Assembly: GCA_019137255.1 (NCBI GenBank)
Contig: WPDH01000606.1
Span: 1 to 25,482, forward strand
Direction of reading: 5' to 3'
Origin: Corinectria fuckeliana
Taxonomy: Eukaryota > Ascomycota > Sordariomycetes > Hypocreales > Nectriaceae
Length of the DNA stretch: 25,482 nucleotides
Shown here: piece by piece, positions 10,043 to 19,125 of the stretch
How positions within the stretch are numbered: the first letter of the stretch is position 1
How the letters are laid out: every line of letters begins with the position of its first letter
Position numbers and translations under genes: made by a program
Notes under the pieces: model-generated
Databases searched by the model: none
What the model was told of the DNA's origin: nothing
The model's input: only the letters and a program-made list of their open reading frames with translations

Positions 10043-13000
10043 ATGGGGTTTTTGGGCGTGTACCGGGCCGTATACGACTACGCCGCCCAGGCCGAAGGAG
10101 AGCTGGCCATTACTGAAGGCGACCTGCTCTATGTCCTTGACAAGAAAGGCGACGATGGCTGGTGGAAGGCCAAGAAGAAGGCCGGTGATGACGATGAGGA
10201 TGAGCCGACAGGCCTCGTGCCCAACAACTACCTCGACCAGGTGTGTTCCGCCTCTCTCCTCTCTCCCCTCCCCCTGATCGGATGGCAACGCTGATGCCTT
10301 GCTTCCCTCGCCGTAAAGGCCCGGTCCTTGAGCCCTGCTCGTGCCCTCTACGACTATACACGCCAAACTGATGAGGAACTGTCCTTTCCCGAGGACGCCC
10401 AGCTCGAGGTCTACGATGCCTCAGATCCCGATTGGATCCTCGTCGGCCTCGACGGCGACTACGGCTTCGTGCCAGCCAACTACATTGAGATGGACGCAGC
10501 TGACGAGTCTCACGCCCCCCCTTTGCCCCCTGCTCCCCCAACACTGCCCACGAGGCCACAACCTGCTCCGACTCCGGATAGTCCGGTCGAGCCAGCGGCG
10601 CCTCCCGCGAACCCGGCCGCTGCCCTGGCGGGTGTCATGCACGTTCGGACATCCTCACGGCAAATCTCGCCCCCTCCCCAACCTGCCCGGAAATCCACCC
10701 CGTACCAGGAGCCCGAAGAAGACTACGACGGACCTGTTCGATCTCCCGCGCTGCCCACTCGGCCACGGCCGCTCTCGTCGCCATCACCCACCTATGACGA
10801 ACCGAGCTCCCCGGTGGCCTCGACTCCTCGGGATAATACGCGTACGCCGGGAGGCTTCCACATGTATAACATTAATGAGATGGTCTCGGTCATGGGGAAG
10901 AGGAAGAAGATGCCCACAACGCTTGGTATCAACCTCTTGACTGGAATGATTCTTGTCGCCCCGGAGCGCGCCTCGGATGGCCCCTCGCAGGAGTGGTCGG
11001 CCGAACGCATGACACATTACTCGCGCGAGGGAAAGCACGTCTTCATGGAACTCGTCCGACCAAGCAAGAGCGTTGACTTCCATGCCGGAGCCAAAGACAC
11101 GGCCGAAGAGATTGTCAATGCCCTGGGTGAATTGGCCGGCGCTGTGCGGGCTGAAGGACTACGGGAAGTCATCATGGCAGGCACTGGCCAGAGGAGAAAG
11201 AAGGGCCAGATCCTCTATGACTTTATGGCCCAAGGAGAGGATGAGGTAACGGTTGCTGTCGGTGACGAAGTCATCATCCTTGACGATGCTAAGAGCGAGG
11301 AGTGGTGGCAAGTGCGTCGTCTCAGGAACGGCAAGGAAGGTGTCGTGCCGAGCAGTTATATTGAGATCTCCGGCACTGTATCTCCTCCACCAGGGGCTGC
11401 ATTGGGTCTTTCGGCCAGGTCCATCGTCGAGCAGAATCGGTTGGAAGAGATCAGATTGACAAAGGAGGCTATGAAAGCCGGCAAAGAACCGCAGCAGGTA
11501 GGGCCGGGCATGCCTCTTCCTGAAAGAGGCAGCAGTCTCATGGCGAGAGAGCATGGTAATAATTCGGGACAACAGCGAAGTCGGCGCGAGAATGGACGAG
11601 GCGACGGCGGCAGTCAGGCCAAGTCCAAGTCTAGTGAGTCTTTCTCCATCACCACCGACAGAAATGATTATCCCCATGTTCCGTCATGTGGCACAAAGTT
11701 GCATGTAGCGCTGACCTAACAATCCTAGAACCGGACTCGTCCAAAGTACGTACTTGGACAGACCGATCCCAGTCCTTTAGTGTTGAGGCACAGTTCTTAG
11801 GCCTTAAGGACGGCAAGATCCATTTGCACAAGATGAATGGCGTCAAGATTGCAGTTCCCATCACCAAGATGTCCCGCGAAGATCTTGAGTACGTTGAAAA
11901 CTTTACTGGTATTTCTCTAGAAGACGACAAGCCCCTCGCGGACGTGAAGCGCGCGAGGTCTGCCGAGAAAAGCGAGAAGAAGGCGCCCGATGCCGGTGTC
12001 ACAATCGAAAAGCAGCAGAAATCCGACTACGACTGGTTCCAGTTCTTCCTGTCTTGCGAGGTTGCGGTAGGTTTATGCGAGCGCTATGCCCAGGCCTTTA
12101 TCAAAGACTCGATGGACGAAAGCGTGCTCCCCGACGTCGATGCCAACACTCTGCGAGCTCTGGGCCTCCGGGAGGGCGACATAATCAAAGTCACGCGGGC
12201 CCTAGATGCCAAGTATGGACGCAATCGTGGTGGTAAGCGGAACGTCAACTTTACATCGGACGATGGAGACGGCACAGCAGGAGGTTTGTTTTCAGGACCT
12301 GGGGGCACATTGCGAAACAACACACGTAAGGGCCGCCCGGCGCCTGCGGTGCAGACGAGCAATATTGTCGATGCCAAGGCCTTCTCCAAGTCCGAGCAAG
12401 CGGGAGCTGGCGATGACGAAGCCAAGTCACCAGTATTGTCCAGCAGCCCAAGCGAGCCCGCCCACAGCTCTCGTCAAACAGCCATAGCCGCAGCTGGGTT
12501 CGACGACGACGCATGGGATGTGAAGCCTAGTAAGCAGCAACCGCCCGCAGAGTCAATGCCGAAGTCGTCGCCAGAGCCACCGTCAACCGCGCTCGTAATT
12601 ACTCCAGCCTTGTCCGGCTCTATGAGAGAGCTGTCGCTCCTAACAACCCCCCTCGAGCCAACCAAGACTGAGTCTGCGGTTCCAACAGCCAAGCCCGAGG
12701 CTGTGACTGAGCAGCCCACGCCCGCCGCGGCCCCTTCTCAACAGCTGCCCGGTGCCACCCCGTCCTTCTTCTCGCATGTCGCTCAGGCTCAGCAGACTGC
12801 TCTGGGCAGCCATGCCTCGCCCCAGGCCGTGCTGCGGCAGCGACCTACTCCCCCCCAGACGCTGCCGAACCAGGGCTCTCTGGTGCCACCGCCGCCTCAA
12901 CGACCACTGTCGGCTCCGCAGTCGGCACAGCCCAGCGCCTTCTCCCCGCCGCCGTTGATGCCCCAGATGACAGGCTCCTTGCAAGGACAGGTGGCACCAC

Positions 13001-13591
13001 CGGGCCAGAGTCTCCACGAGATCAACCAAGCCCGCCTCCAGCAGCAGTACACGGCACAGATGCAGCAGCAGTCTATGCAGGCTCTGCAGCCCAACATGAC
13101 CGGATACCCAGGACCACAGGGCCAAGGCATGATCCCGTTTCCCACAGGCGCCTCCGCCCAGTTCATGCAGCCCATGATGACTAGTGCGTCGATGCCGAAT
13201 CAGTTTGCACCGATTTCAGGTCAGCCTACCAGTTTCCAACCTTCATACTCCGTCACACAATCCATGTATGGTCAGCCTGCCCCGGGAGGTGTCAACAGCT
13301 ACCTCCCTCCGCCACTAGAGCCTCAGCGAACGGGGATGCCTGGTATACAGCCCCAGCAGACCGGTTTTGGGGGCATCAACGGCTCTACGCCTCAGCCCCT
13401 GCAACCCCAGCAGACCGGTCCCCCACCTCCTGTCCGCTTTGGTGTAGCAGGCGAGGCCAACAAGCTCACTCCTCAGGCAACTGGACGTAGGGCTAACTTG
13501 GCGCAAGCAAGTAAGTTACCCCGTGTGCTCGTACGATATAGTTATCCTACTAACACCGACTATAGCGCCACAAAATCCATTCGGATTCTGA
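10043..13591 (+). CDS. SLA1: SLA1 actin cytoskeleton-regulatory / endocytic adaptor
   Basis: Clathrin-endocytosis coat protein that binds cargo and holds back Las17-driven actin assembly at cortical patches (family knowledge). Exons 10043-10240, 10319-11633, 11729-13510 and 13566-13591 give 1,106 residues. Domain order matches Sla1: SH3 at ~6-65 (ALYDY-type YDYAAQ, WW, NNYL), SH3 at ~73-124, a conserved fungal block ~270-355, SH3 at ~360-418, SHD1 ~511-563 (TWTDRS..GKIHLHKMNGVKIAVP; binds NPFxD cargo signals), SAM-like SHD2 ~604-665 (YDWFQFFLSCEVAVGLCERY), then a Pro/Gln-rich tail. The tail has six [LI]xx[QN]xTG motifs (LMPQMTG, LQPNMTG, LEPQRTG, IQPQQTG, LQPQQTG, LTPQATG), the Ark1/Prk1 kinase target type. 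The last exon of 26 nt encodes a C-terminal PQNPFGF with an NPF motif; reading through intron 3 (13511-13565) would replace it by an unrelated tail. Confidence 0.96.
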
Positions 13592-14270
13592 AAACTGCAG
13601 GTTGCTGGGCTTACAGTTGCAGTTGGTTGCTTGGGTGGTGTGGACGTGTGGCTAGTCACCGTTGGCAGCCGTGGTTTGGACATATGCCGTCACATCTTAC
13701 ATTCATGTCTAGTCCTTGTCACGCAGGTACATCTAGATAGGTGGAAGATAATAATACTATATATTGAGAGCCAACTAGAGTTGGTCTCATCTAATATTCC
13801 CTGATCTTTGTCATACTCCATATCTCACGAGGTTGTTGCAGAGGAGTCTCTGTCCGTCAATTGGAGGGTCCGCAGTTGCCAGATGGGCACGTCGTAATGG
13901 ACACGCCTTCGACCCCTCTATACATGGTATCATATCCAGTAGGGTAGGACGGAGCGAAGGACGGAATCCAAAGCAATTTACTCCTACCCATATCAATGAA
14001 AAGTGAGGACAAGAAAGGCAGTTTGACACAGCCGGACCATGAAGACCAAACAAGCATCTCGCAAGTTTGCTGGAGCGGTTGAGGGCTCGGGGGCTTCATC
14101 GAGTGAAACACAACTTCTACCGAGACCGATGGGTGAGCGCCAGGTCCTCTGTCCAAAGCCTGTGCGGGTCTCAATATGCTCTCGTTCACTCCATCAGAAT
14201 CGCCATGCTACTATTCGTGGCAACCAGGACAAGAGCCACTCGGTCACAGAGTGTACGCCTGTTAAATAGC
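13592..14270. other. Convergent intergenic region SLA1 / TLC gene
   Basis: About 680 bp shared as 3' flank by SLA1 (+) and the TLC gene (-). No gene supported. A short imperfect hairpin (13766-13788) lies about 175 bp after the SLA1 stop. Confidence 0.5.
13766..13788. other. Imperfect hairpin in SLA1 3' region
   Basis: GAGAGCCAACT pairs with AGTTGGTCTC with one bulged G, giving ten potential base pairs around a very short tip. It falls after a TATATA-rich stretch. It could influence 3' end formation; no direct evidence. Confidence 0.3.
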
Positions 14271-15323
14271 TTATGCCTTTCGTCTTCGGCCGGCGGTTGC
14301 AGATTTTGCAACCCCCGATGCAACTGGGTAGATATCAATTTGGGCCTCGGTGACAGACTCTAAGGGCTCGGCGTCGGCCTTAGAAGGCTGGAATCGCTTG
14401 CGAACGGCCTTGATCATCATGAAGAACCAGTAGAAGTTGAGACTGTTGAGAGTCACATTGCTGACGAGATACGTGGCTCCAAGCCACAGAGGTACCGTAG
14501 ATTCCTGGTTCGCAAACAGCATAGTAGGCGAGAACTCGAGCTTGCTGGGGAATGGACTAGCGTCGATGCTGGACCAGATGTCATGAAAGACGCGGAAGGT
14601 TGCATAGGTTCCGTAGACGAGGCGGCATGAGAAGAAGGTGAAGAGAAGCATGATACCATTGTAAAGCTGGGCGCGGGTACCAGTCATGTCGAGCTTATCC
14701 ATGAACCAGTGGACGTTAAGAAATGGGGTAGAGAGCTCCCAGAGAATGAATACGCAAGCATAGTAATTGACGAATGGGCGCTTGATGGTTGTTAGCGATG
14801 GTGGAACCAGGAAAAAGGAAGAGGGATGGGCATGACGAACAAATCCAAGCGAGTAGACGAAGAGAGCCGCAATAGCATGGGCAAGGGTACCGATACCGAA
14901 CACGTCGAAGTTCAGGCTGGTTACGATCAGGTCCCAGAGAAAGTAGCCGGCGGCAAAGGCCTGGATAAAGCCAGAAGCACCTGTATAACCCCAGACTCGC
15001 TCCTGCCAGTCCATCTCGTTGAGCTCATCATCGGTGATCATGACCCAGATAGCGAGGCCATTGATGAGGACGCTCTGGAACATGGAAACCACGTGTGCAT
15101 CCCAGTTGAGGCGGCGCTTGCGGGGCAGCTTCGAGTAATGCGCGGGGGCCAGCCAGTTTGACAGCAATGGCGAAACGGGGTAGAAGATGACCGAGTAAAC
15201 CACGGCGGAAAAGAGGACCTCGTGAACGTGTAGGGGTAGCGTGGGCAGGTCGAAGTAGTCAGCCCAGGGCTGAACACGCTCTGAAAGCCAGGGAACAGGC
15301 GGGAGGAAGAAAGGATCCTTCAT
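14271..15323 (-). CDS. TLC-domain (TRAM/LAG1/CLN8) membrane protein, TMEM56/TLCD4-like
   Basis: Multi-pass membrane protein of the TLC superfamily; its biochemical role in fungi is unknown to me, though relatives bind or make membrane lipids. The ATG at 15323 is the first in frame (upstream codons open only with TTG). Proposed exons are 14841-15323 and 14271-14780, giving 330 residues. Several hydrophobic helices are visible (~35-58, 82-96, 114-137, 143-161 and more after the junction), with family-like NWDAHVVSMFQS (73-84), RVWGYTGASGFIQA (109-122), WDL, and FGIGTLAHA (H149). The 60-nt intron 14781-14840 starts GTTCGT and ends CAAG after GCTAAC; it has no stop and keeps frame, so an ORF view adds 20 residues that interrupt the family pattern GF-RPFVNYY. 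The tail is basic (GRRRKA). It shares a divergent promoter region with COG8. Confidence 0.88.
   Translation of the reverse strand: MKDPFFLPPVPWLSERVQPWADYFDLPTLPLHVHEVLFSAVVYSVIFYPVSPLLSNWLAPAHYSKLPRKRRLNWDAHVVSMFQSVLINGLAIWVMITDDELNEMDWQERVWGYTGASGFIQAFAAGYFLWDLIVTSLNFDVFGIGTLAHAIAALFVYSLGFVRHAHPSSFFLVPPSLTTIKRPFVNYYACVFILWELSTPFLNVHWFMDKLDMTGTRAQLYNGIMLLFTFFSCRLVYGTYATFRVFHDIWSSIDASPFPSKLEFSPTMLFANQESTVPLWLGATYLVSNVTLNSLNFYWFFMMIKAVRKRFQPSKADAEPLESVTEAQIDIYPVASGVAKSATAGRRRKA
14781..14840 (-). other. Stop-free 60-nt intron in the TLC gene
   Basis: On the - strand the segment runs from a GTTCGT donor to a CATCAAG acceptor with GCTAAC about 14 nt before the 3' end. Its length is a multiple of three and it contains no in-frame stop, so only the splice motifs and family continuity reveal it. 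Confidence 0.75.
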
Positions 15324-15749
15324 GGTATCGGCCGCTTGTTGGTATGTCTGAGGGACGGGCTTTCGTGGAAGGTTGGGTTTGGCAAGTTGGTACGGAGTAT
15401 ATGGGAGCGGACTAAGACGTACAAGGACACGCGCGAGAGAGCCAGTGATGAAGCACAAGTTAGACGGAAATGTTGGACGGAGGGTATTCGACAGAGGTTT
15501 TCGAGGACGATGCTCGAAGAGGACGGTTTGAAGATGGGCGAGAGCCAGGCAATGCGCGCCCTGGCAGATGGAAAGGCTGTGTTATTTAAAAAGCACCGCC
15601 AAGTGAGATCCAGAGGATCATTGGGGCGGAGGCCCCTGCATGTTCATGTCTGTTGGGGACTCGGGGGTGGCTCACGTGGGCGGACCCATGGACTTTGTGG
15701 CTGTGGTGCATGAGTGACCCTGCTGAGCCGAGCGGGAGGCGGGGGTAAC

Positions 15750-15763
15750 AAGGTACGTACCTT
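15750..15763. promoter_or_regulatory. 14-bp palindrome AAGGTACGTACCTT
   Basis: Perfectly self-complementary, located in the divergent TLC/COG8 promoter region, sharing its GGTACGTACC core with the palindrome upstream of SLA1 at 9796-9807. A protein-binding role is inference. Confidence 0.3.
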
Positions 15764-15889
15764 CACAAGGCTGCCATGAGGGAGCGGGAAGCTGCAAAGT
15801 TAGTGGGGGCACCGTCCGATAGGAGCTCACCTACTAGTAACCGAGTAGCTAGAGATTTATGTACAGGCAGACTTTAGACTTACACGAGC

Positions 15890-16180
15890 AATCTTTCCTT
15901 ATTTAGTGTGTAAAGCCACTGTTATATAGGAGTTTTAACTATAAAGCTCTTACTATATCTTTATAAGAAATTTTCTTAGATTTTATAGTAATAATAGTTT
16001 TAACTTTAATTTTTCTATTAATATTATTAAAAATATAATAAAGTGTTATATAAAGTTAGTTAAAGTTAGTAAAATTAATATTTATATTAATTAATACTAA
16101 TATTAAAGCTAGAATTAAGGTTATCCTTTTATATATATTCTTAGCTGTTAACAATATTTTATATTCCCTATGTAGGCTTA
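15890..16180. repeat. Short RIP-like AT-rich relic in a promoter
   Basis: About 290 bp with the same composition as the flanking islands (TA-rich, CA and TG very rare between ~15925 and 16140) inside otherwise normal DNA. It looks like a small mutated repeat, such as a solo LTR or miniature element, inserted between two housekeeping genes. Ends and target duplication are not resolvable by eye. Confidence 0.55.
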
Positions 16181-16501
16181 AAAATTGCCTGTGAATGATA
16201 TCTGGTTACTCCACCTAACCACCACTAGCAAGTACCACAGCAACCTCAAGGCCAGCTGCACCTATCAGCTCTACTAATCTCCCTAACTATCCATCCTTAT
16301 TATCCAGATCATCTGCCACCTCCGCCATCGTCATCACCACCTCACCTTCAGACTGCATAGTCTCACACATCCGACGCACGTGCTAGGCGCTCATGAGGAC
16401 TTGATAATTTTAGCCCTCGTGCCTTCTGCTTGACCTTCCATCGATCGACCTTACTCAATTCGACACCCCTTCCGCCGCCGATACATTACGCTCGATATAC
16501 C

Positions 16502-17761
16502 ATGGCCGACGCATTGCGAGACCTGCTGGCCCCTCAGCAACAGACAGACGCCCCCGCCCTCGCCTATGTGGCTCACCTCGCAGAGCAGCAGTCGGATGTC
16601 CTACAATCATCGGAGCCTCAGCTCCTCTCCCAGGCCTCTCATTCTCTGTTGCTTGCCATCCAGGCGCTCTCCAAGCGGTCGCACAAACCCGTCGTCGAGT
16701 CAGCTGCGAGCCATGCCTCTCTGCGACAGACGCTGCCGGTACTCGCCCAGAGGGCTGCTGACCTGACCCAGGCCGTCCCCCGCCTCGACTCCCACGCAGA
16801 GCACTTCTCGTCTGCTTTTAGCAAAGCCAGCGAGAACAAGCTGCTCGCTCGACGGAAAGAGGCCTTGCTCCTTCTACGCAACTCGGAGCGCCTAGTCGAC
16901 GTGATGGAAATGCCGCTTCTACTCACGTCAGCCATCTCAACGGCCCCGGTCAACTACTCGTCAACTCTTGAGCTATACGCACACGTCCGTCGCCTAGCCT
17001 CTCTATATCCCAAGTCTCCCGTCGTCTCCTCTGTTTTAGAAGAGGCAGATGCCGCCATTCGCCAAATGGCTGCCGATCTCGTCGGCACATTGAAAACGCC
17101 CAACCTCAAGCTGGCCGCCGCTGTTCGCACCATGGGTTGGCTGAAGCGTATCGTCTCAGACTTGGTCTCTGGTGCACCCGCCGAAGACGCACTTCCTGCC
17201 GTCTTTTTGGTCTGTCGCTTAGCCACCCTAATGACAACCCTCGAGGCGTTAGAACCACTTCGACAACTAGCAGATGAGGAGCGTCGACGACAGGATAAGT
17301 CGGCCAACTCATGGTCCGGCGGCCAACAGACTGAGCGCTATCTCAAAAGGTTTATTGAAATATTCCGCGAACAGAGCTTCAGCATTGTGTCCGTATTCAA
17401 AAGCATCAACACCAGCCTTGCACCACAAGCTGACGACAGCGACGACGATCCTCTACGTGTCTTACCCTCGCCAATGGCGAGCTTTCCCCTCCACCTAGTT
17501 GAGATGCTCCTCGAGACTCTACGGATCTACTTGCCGACAGTCAAAGACCAGGCGTCAAGGGAGAGTATCCTGACCCAGGTGTTGTACTGTGCTGGCAGCC
17601 TTGGACGTCTTGGTGCTGACTTTGGCATGCTGCTGGCCGCGACTGGTATTAGCGAGTGGGTAGAGCTGGTCAAGCGCCATCGTCTTCTTGCTGGCCGGCT
17701 TGAATCAGTCATTGGCGACTATCGGGGTAGTCATAAAAGCCAGAATGTTGGCGCCAACTAA
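16502..17761 (+). CDS. COG8: Conserved oligomeric Golgi complex subunit 8 (Dor1-like)
   Basis: COG8 is a lobe B subunit of the COG tethering complex, which captures intra-Golgi retrograde vesicles and is needed for glycosylation enzyme recycling (family knowledge). Single exon, 419 residues from the ATG at 16502 (CC-ATGG context); the frame is open upstream to 16430 without another ATG. The protein is almost entirely helical, as expected of a tethering rod. Family-like blocks are the N-terminal ALAYVAHLA region (~19-27), SENKLLARRKEALLLLRNSERL (~112-133, characteristic of Dor1 proteins), a YPKSPVV segment near 173, and a C-terminal MLLAATG-SEWVELVKRHR block. It is shorter than yeast and human COG8 (about 600 residues), which I believe is normal for filamentous fungi. 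HEM25 starts 180 bp downstream on the same strand. Confidence 0.88.
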   Translation: MADALRDLLAPQQQTDAPALAYVAHLAEQQSDVLQSSEPQLLSQASHSLLLAIQALSKRSHKPVVESAASHASLRQTLPVLAQRAADLTQAVPRLDSHAEHFSSAFSKASENKLLARRKEALLLLRNSERLVDVMEMPLLLTSAISTAPVNYSSTLELYAHVRRLASLYPKSPVVSSVLEEADAAIRQMAADLVGTLKTPNLKLAAAVRTMGWLKRIVSDLVSGAPAEDALPAVFLVCRLATLMTTLEALEPLRQLADEERRRQDKSANSWSGGQQTERYLKRFIEIFREQSFSIVSVFKSINTSLAPQADDSDDDPLRVLPSPMASFPLHLVEMLLETLRIYLPTVKDQASRESILTQVLYCAGSLGRLGADFGMLLAATGISEWVELVKRHRLLAGRLESVIGDYRGSHKSQNVGAN

Positions 17762-17940
17762 AATAGTGCCAGGGAGCAAGTTAAATAGCAAGGTGCAAGG
17801 GTACTGCCAAATGCAGCTATGCGTCAAAGCGGGATAACAGCCTACAATCGGGGCGCTTGAACTGCGCTGGTCTGATTCCGTCCAGTCACGTCACTCATCC
17901 AACATCACTCGGAACATGTGGCCGACATATAATTCTAGCC

Positions 17941-19004
17941 ATGGGCGTCACGATCGCCACTCCTCCAGCACGACAGGATGAGGTCGCGACATCTACACCA
18001 GCGAGTTCGCAACGCGCCTCGCGGCCGGCAAACTCAGGTATGCTGACCGAAGCTCCCGGCGCATATGCTGGCACAACGCCTTCCTCACCTTCTGACACCG
18101 CTTCACAGCTCACCACTTCGTCTCCGGTCTTGGCTCTGGTGTCGCCTCGGCGGTTATATTGCAACCTCTTGACCTGCTGAAAACGCGGGTTCAACAATCG
18201 AGCCATTCGTCCCTCTCGGCGTGTCTCGGTGAGCTGAGGCAGTCACAGAGCCTGGTACAGGCCTTGTGGAGAGGCACAGTACCCTCTGCTTTGCGTACCG
18301 GCTTCGGCTCAGCCCTCTACTTTACATCCCTCAACGCCATTCGTCAACATGCGCTGCGTACCGGCCTCCTTGGTCGGCGTCTCCAAACTCAGAACGGGTC
18401 ATCGGTGCTGCCTTCGTTGAGCAACTCGGCCAATCTGATTTCAGGAGCTGCTGCAAGGACATTTGCCGGCTTCGTGCTGATGCCTCTCACTATTATCAAA
18501 GTCCGATTTGAGTCAAGCCTTTACGCATACCCATCCATAATGGCTGCGGCTACAGACATTCGCAGAGCAAACGGCTGGCGTGGGTTCTTTTCTGGCTTCG
18601 GTGCTACGGCGCTGCGAGATGCCCCGTATGCAGGCATGTATGTGCTGTTCTACGAAATGCTCAAGAAGCGCCTCGGGTCTTTGGCCACGCCGACTACTTC
18701 TACTGGAACATCCCCAGGGAAAATGCAGGCTACATTGGCCAGCTCGGTCAATTTCGCGTCAGCGATGCTCGCTGGCGGCGCCTGTTCGGTGGTCTCCAAC
18801 CCCTTCGACGCAGTCAAAACTCGTATTCAGCTCCAGCCTGAGCTTTACCGCAACATAGGACATGCCTGGTACAAGATGGTGACGCAAGAGGGCATTCGCT
18901 CACTCTGGGACGGGCTCATGCTGCGTATGAGCCGAAAGGCTCTCAGCTCAGCTCTCGCGTGGACGGTTTACGAGGAACTCATCCGTCGGGCTGGAGCAGT
19001 CTAG
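17941..19004 (+). CDS. HEM25: Mitochondrial glycine transporter, SLC25A38/Hem25 family
   Basis: Inner-membrane carrier that imports glycine for 5-aminolevulinate synthesis, the first step of heme production (family knowledge). Exons 17941-18037 and 18109-19004 give 330 residues; the intron runs GTATGC..CACAG and the split codon is Ala33. The three mitochondrial-carrier repeats are clear: QPLDLLKTR (from Q51), MPLTIIKVRFES followed by YAYPS (P158), and NPFDAVKTRIQL (P264). The middle repeat with VRFES-x-YAYPS and the first repeat opening HHFVSGLGSG are distinctive of SLC25A38 rather than other carriers. Residues 1-32 are polar and not conserved-looking. The start at 17941 has ATGGGC context; no upstream in-frame ATG competes. 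Its 3' end converges with the coiled-coil gene, 121 bp apart. Confidence 0.92.
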
Positions 19005-19125
19005 GAAAGGATAAAACATGTATAATAGATGTAACAACTCGGCTCGCATTCTAGCGCCTTGTCATTCCCAACAACAAACCAACTCCAACGCCCAGATTCC
19101 AACCACATCCACGCTCAAGATTAGT

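Larger units (their letters stand above)
15324..16501. promoter_or_regulatory. Divergent promoter region of the TLC gene and COG8
   Basis: About 1.18 kb between divergent start codons. On the TLC side a TATTTAAA-like element lies at about 15581-15588. A 14-bp palindrome AAGGTACGTACCTT is at 15750-15763. The middle (~15890-16180) is an AT-rich relic. The COG8 side is rich in CCACC/CATC words (16209-16350), typical of fungal 5' UTR/promoter DNA. No gene seen. Confidence 0.55.

Noticed and set aside
12084..13175. Several reverse-strand frames opposite SLA1 exon 3
   Set aside because: Shadows of a Pro/Gln-rich coding sequence with high GC; no independent signals.
15336..15713. 125-codon + strand frame upstream of COG8
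   Set aside because: Lies in the TLC gene 5' region; no domain features and no sensible start or splice context.
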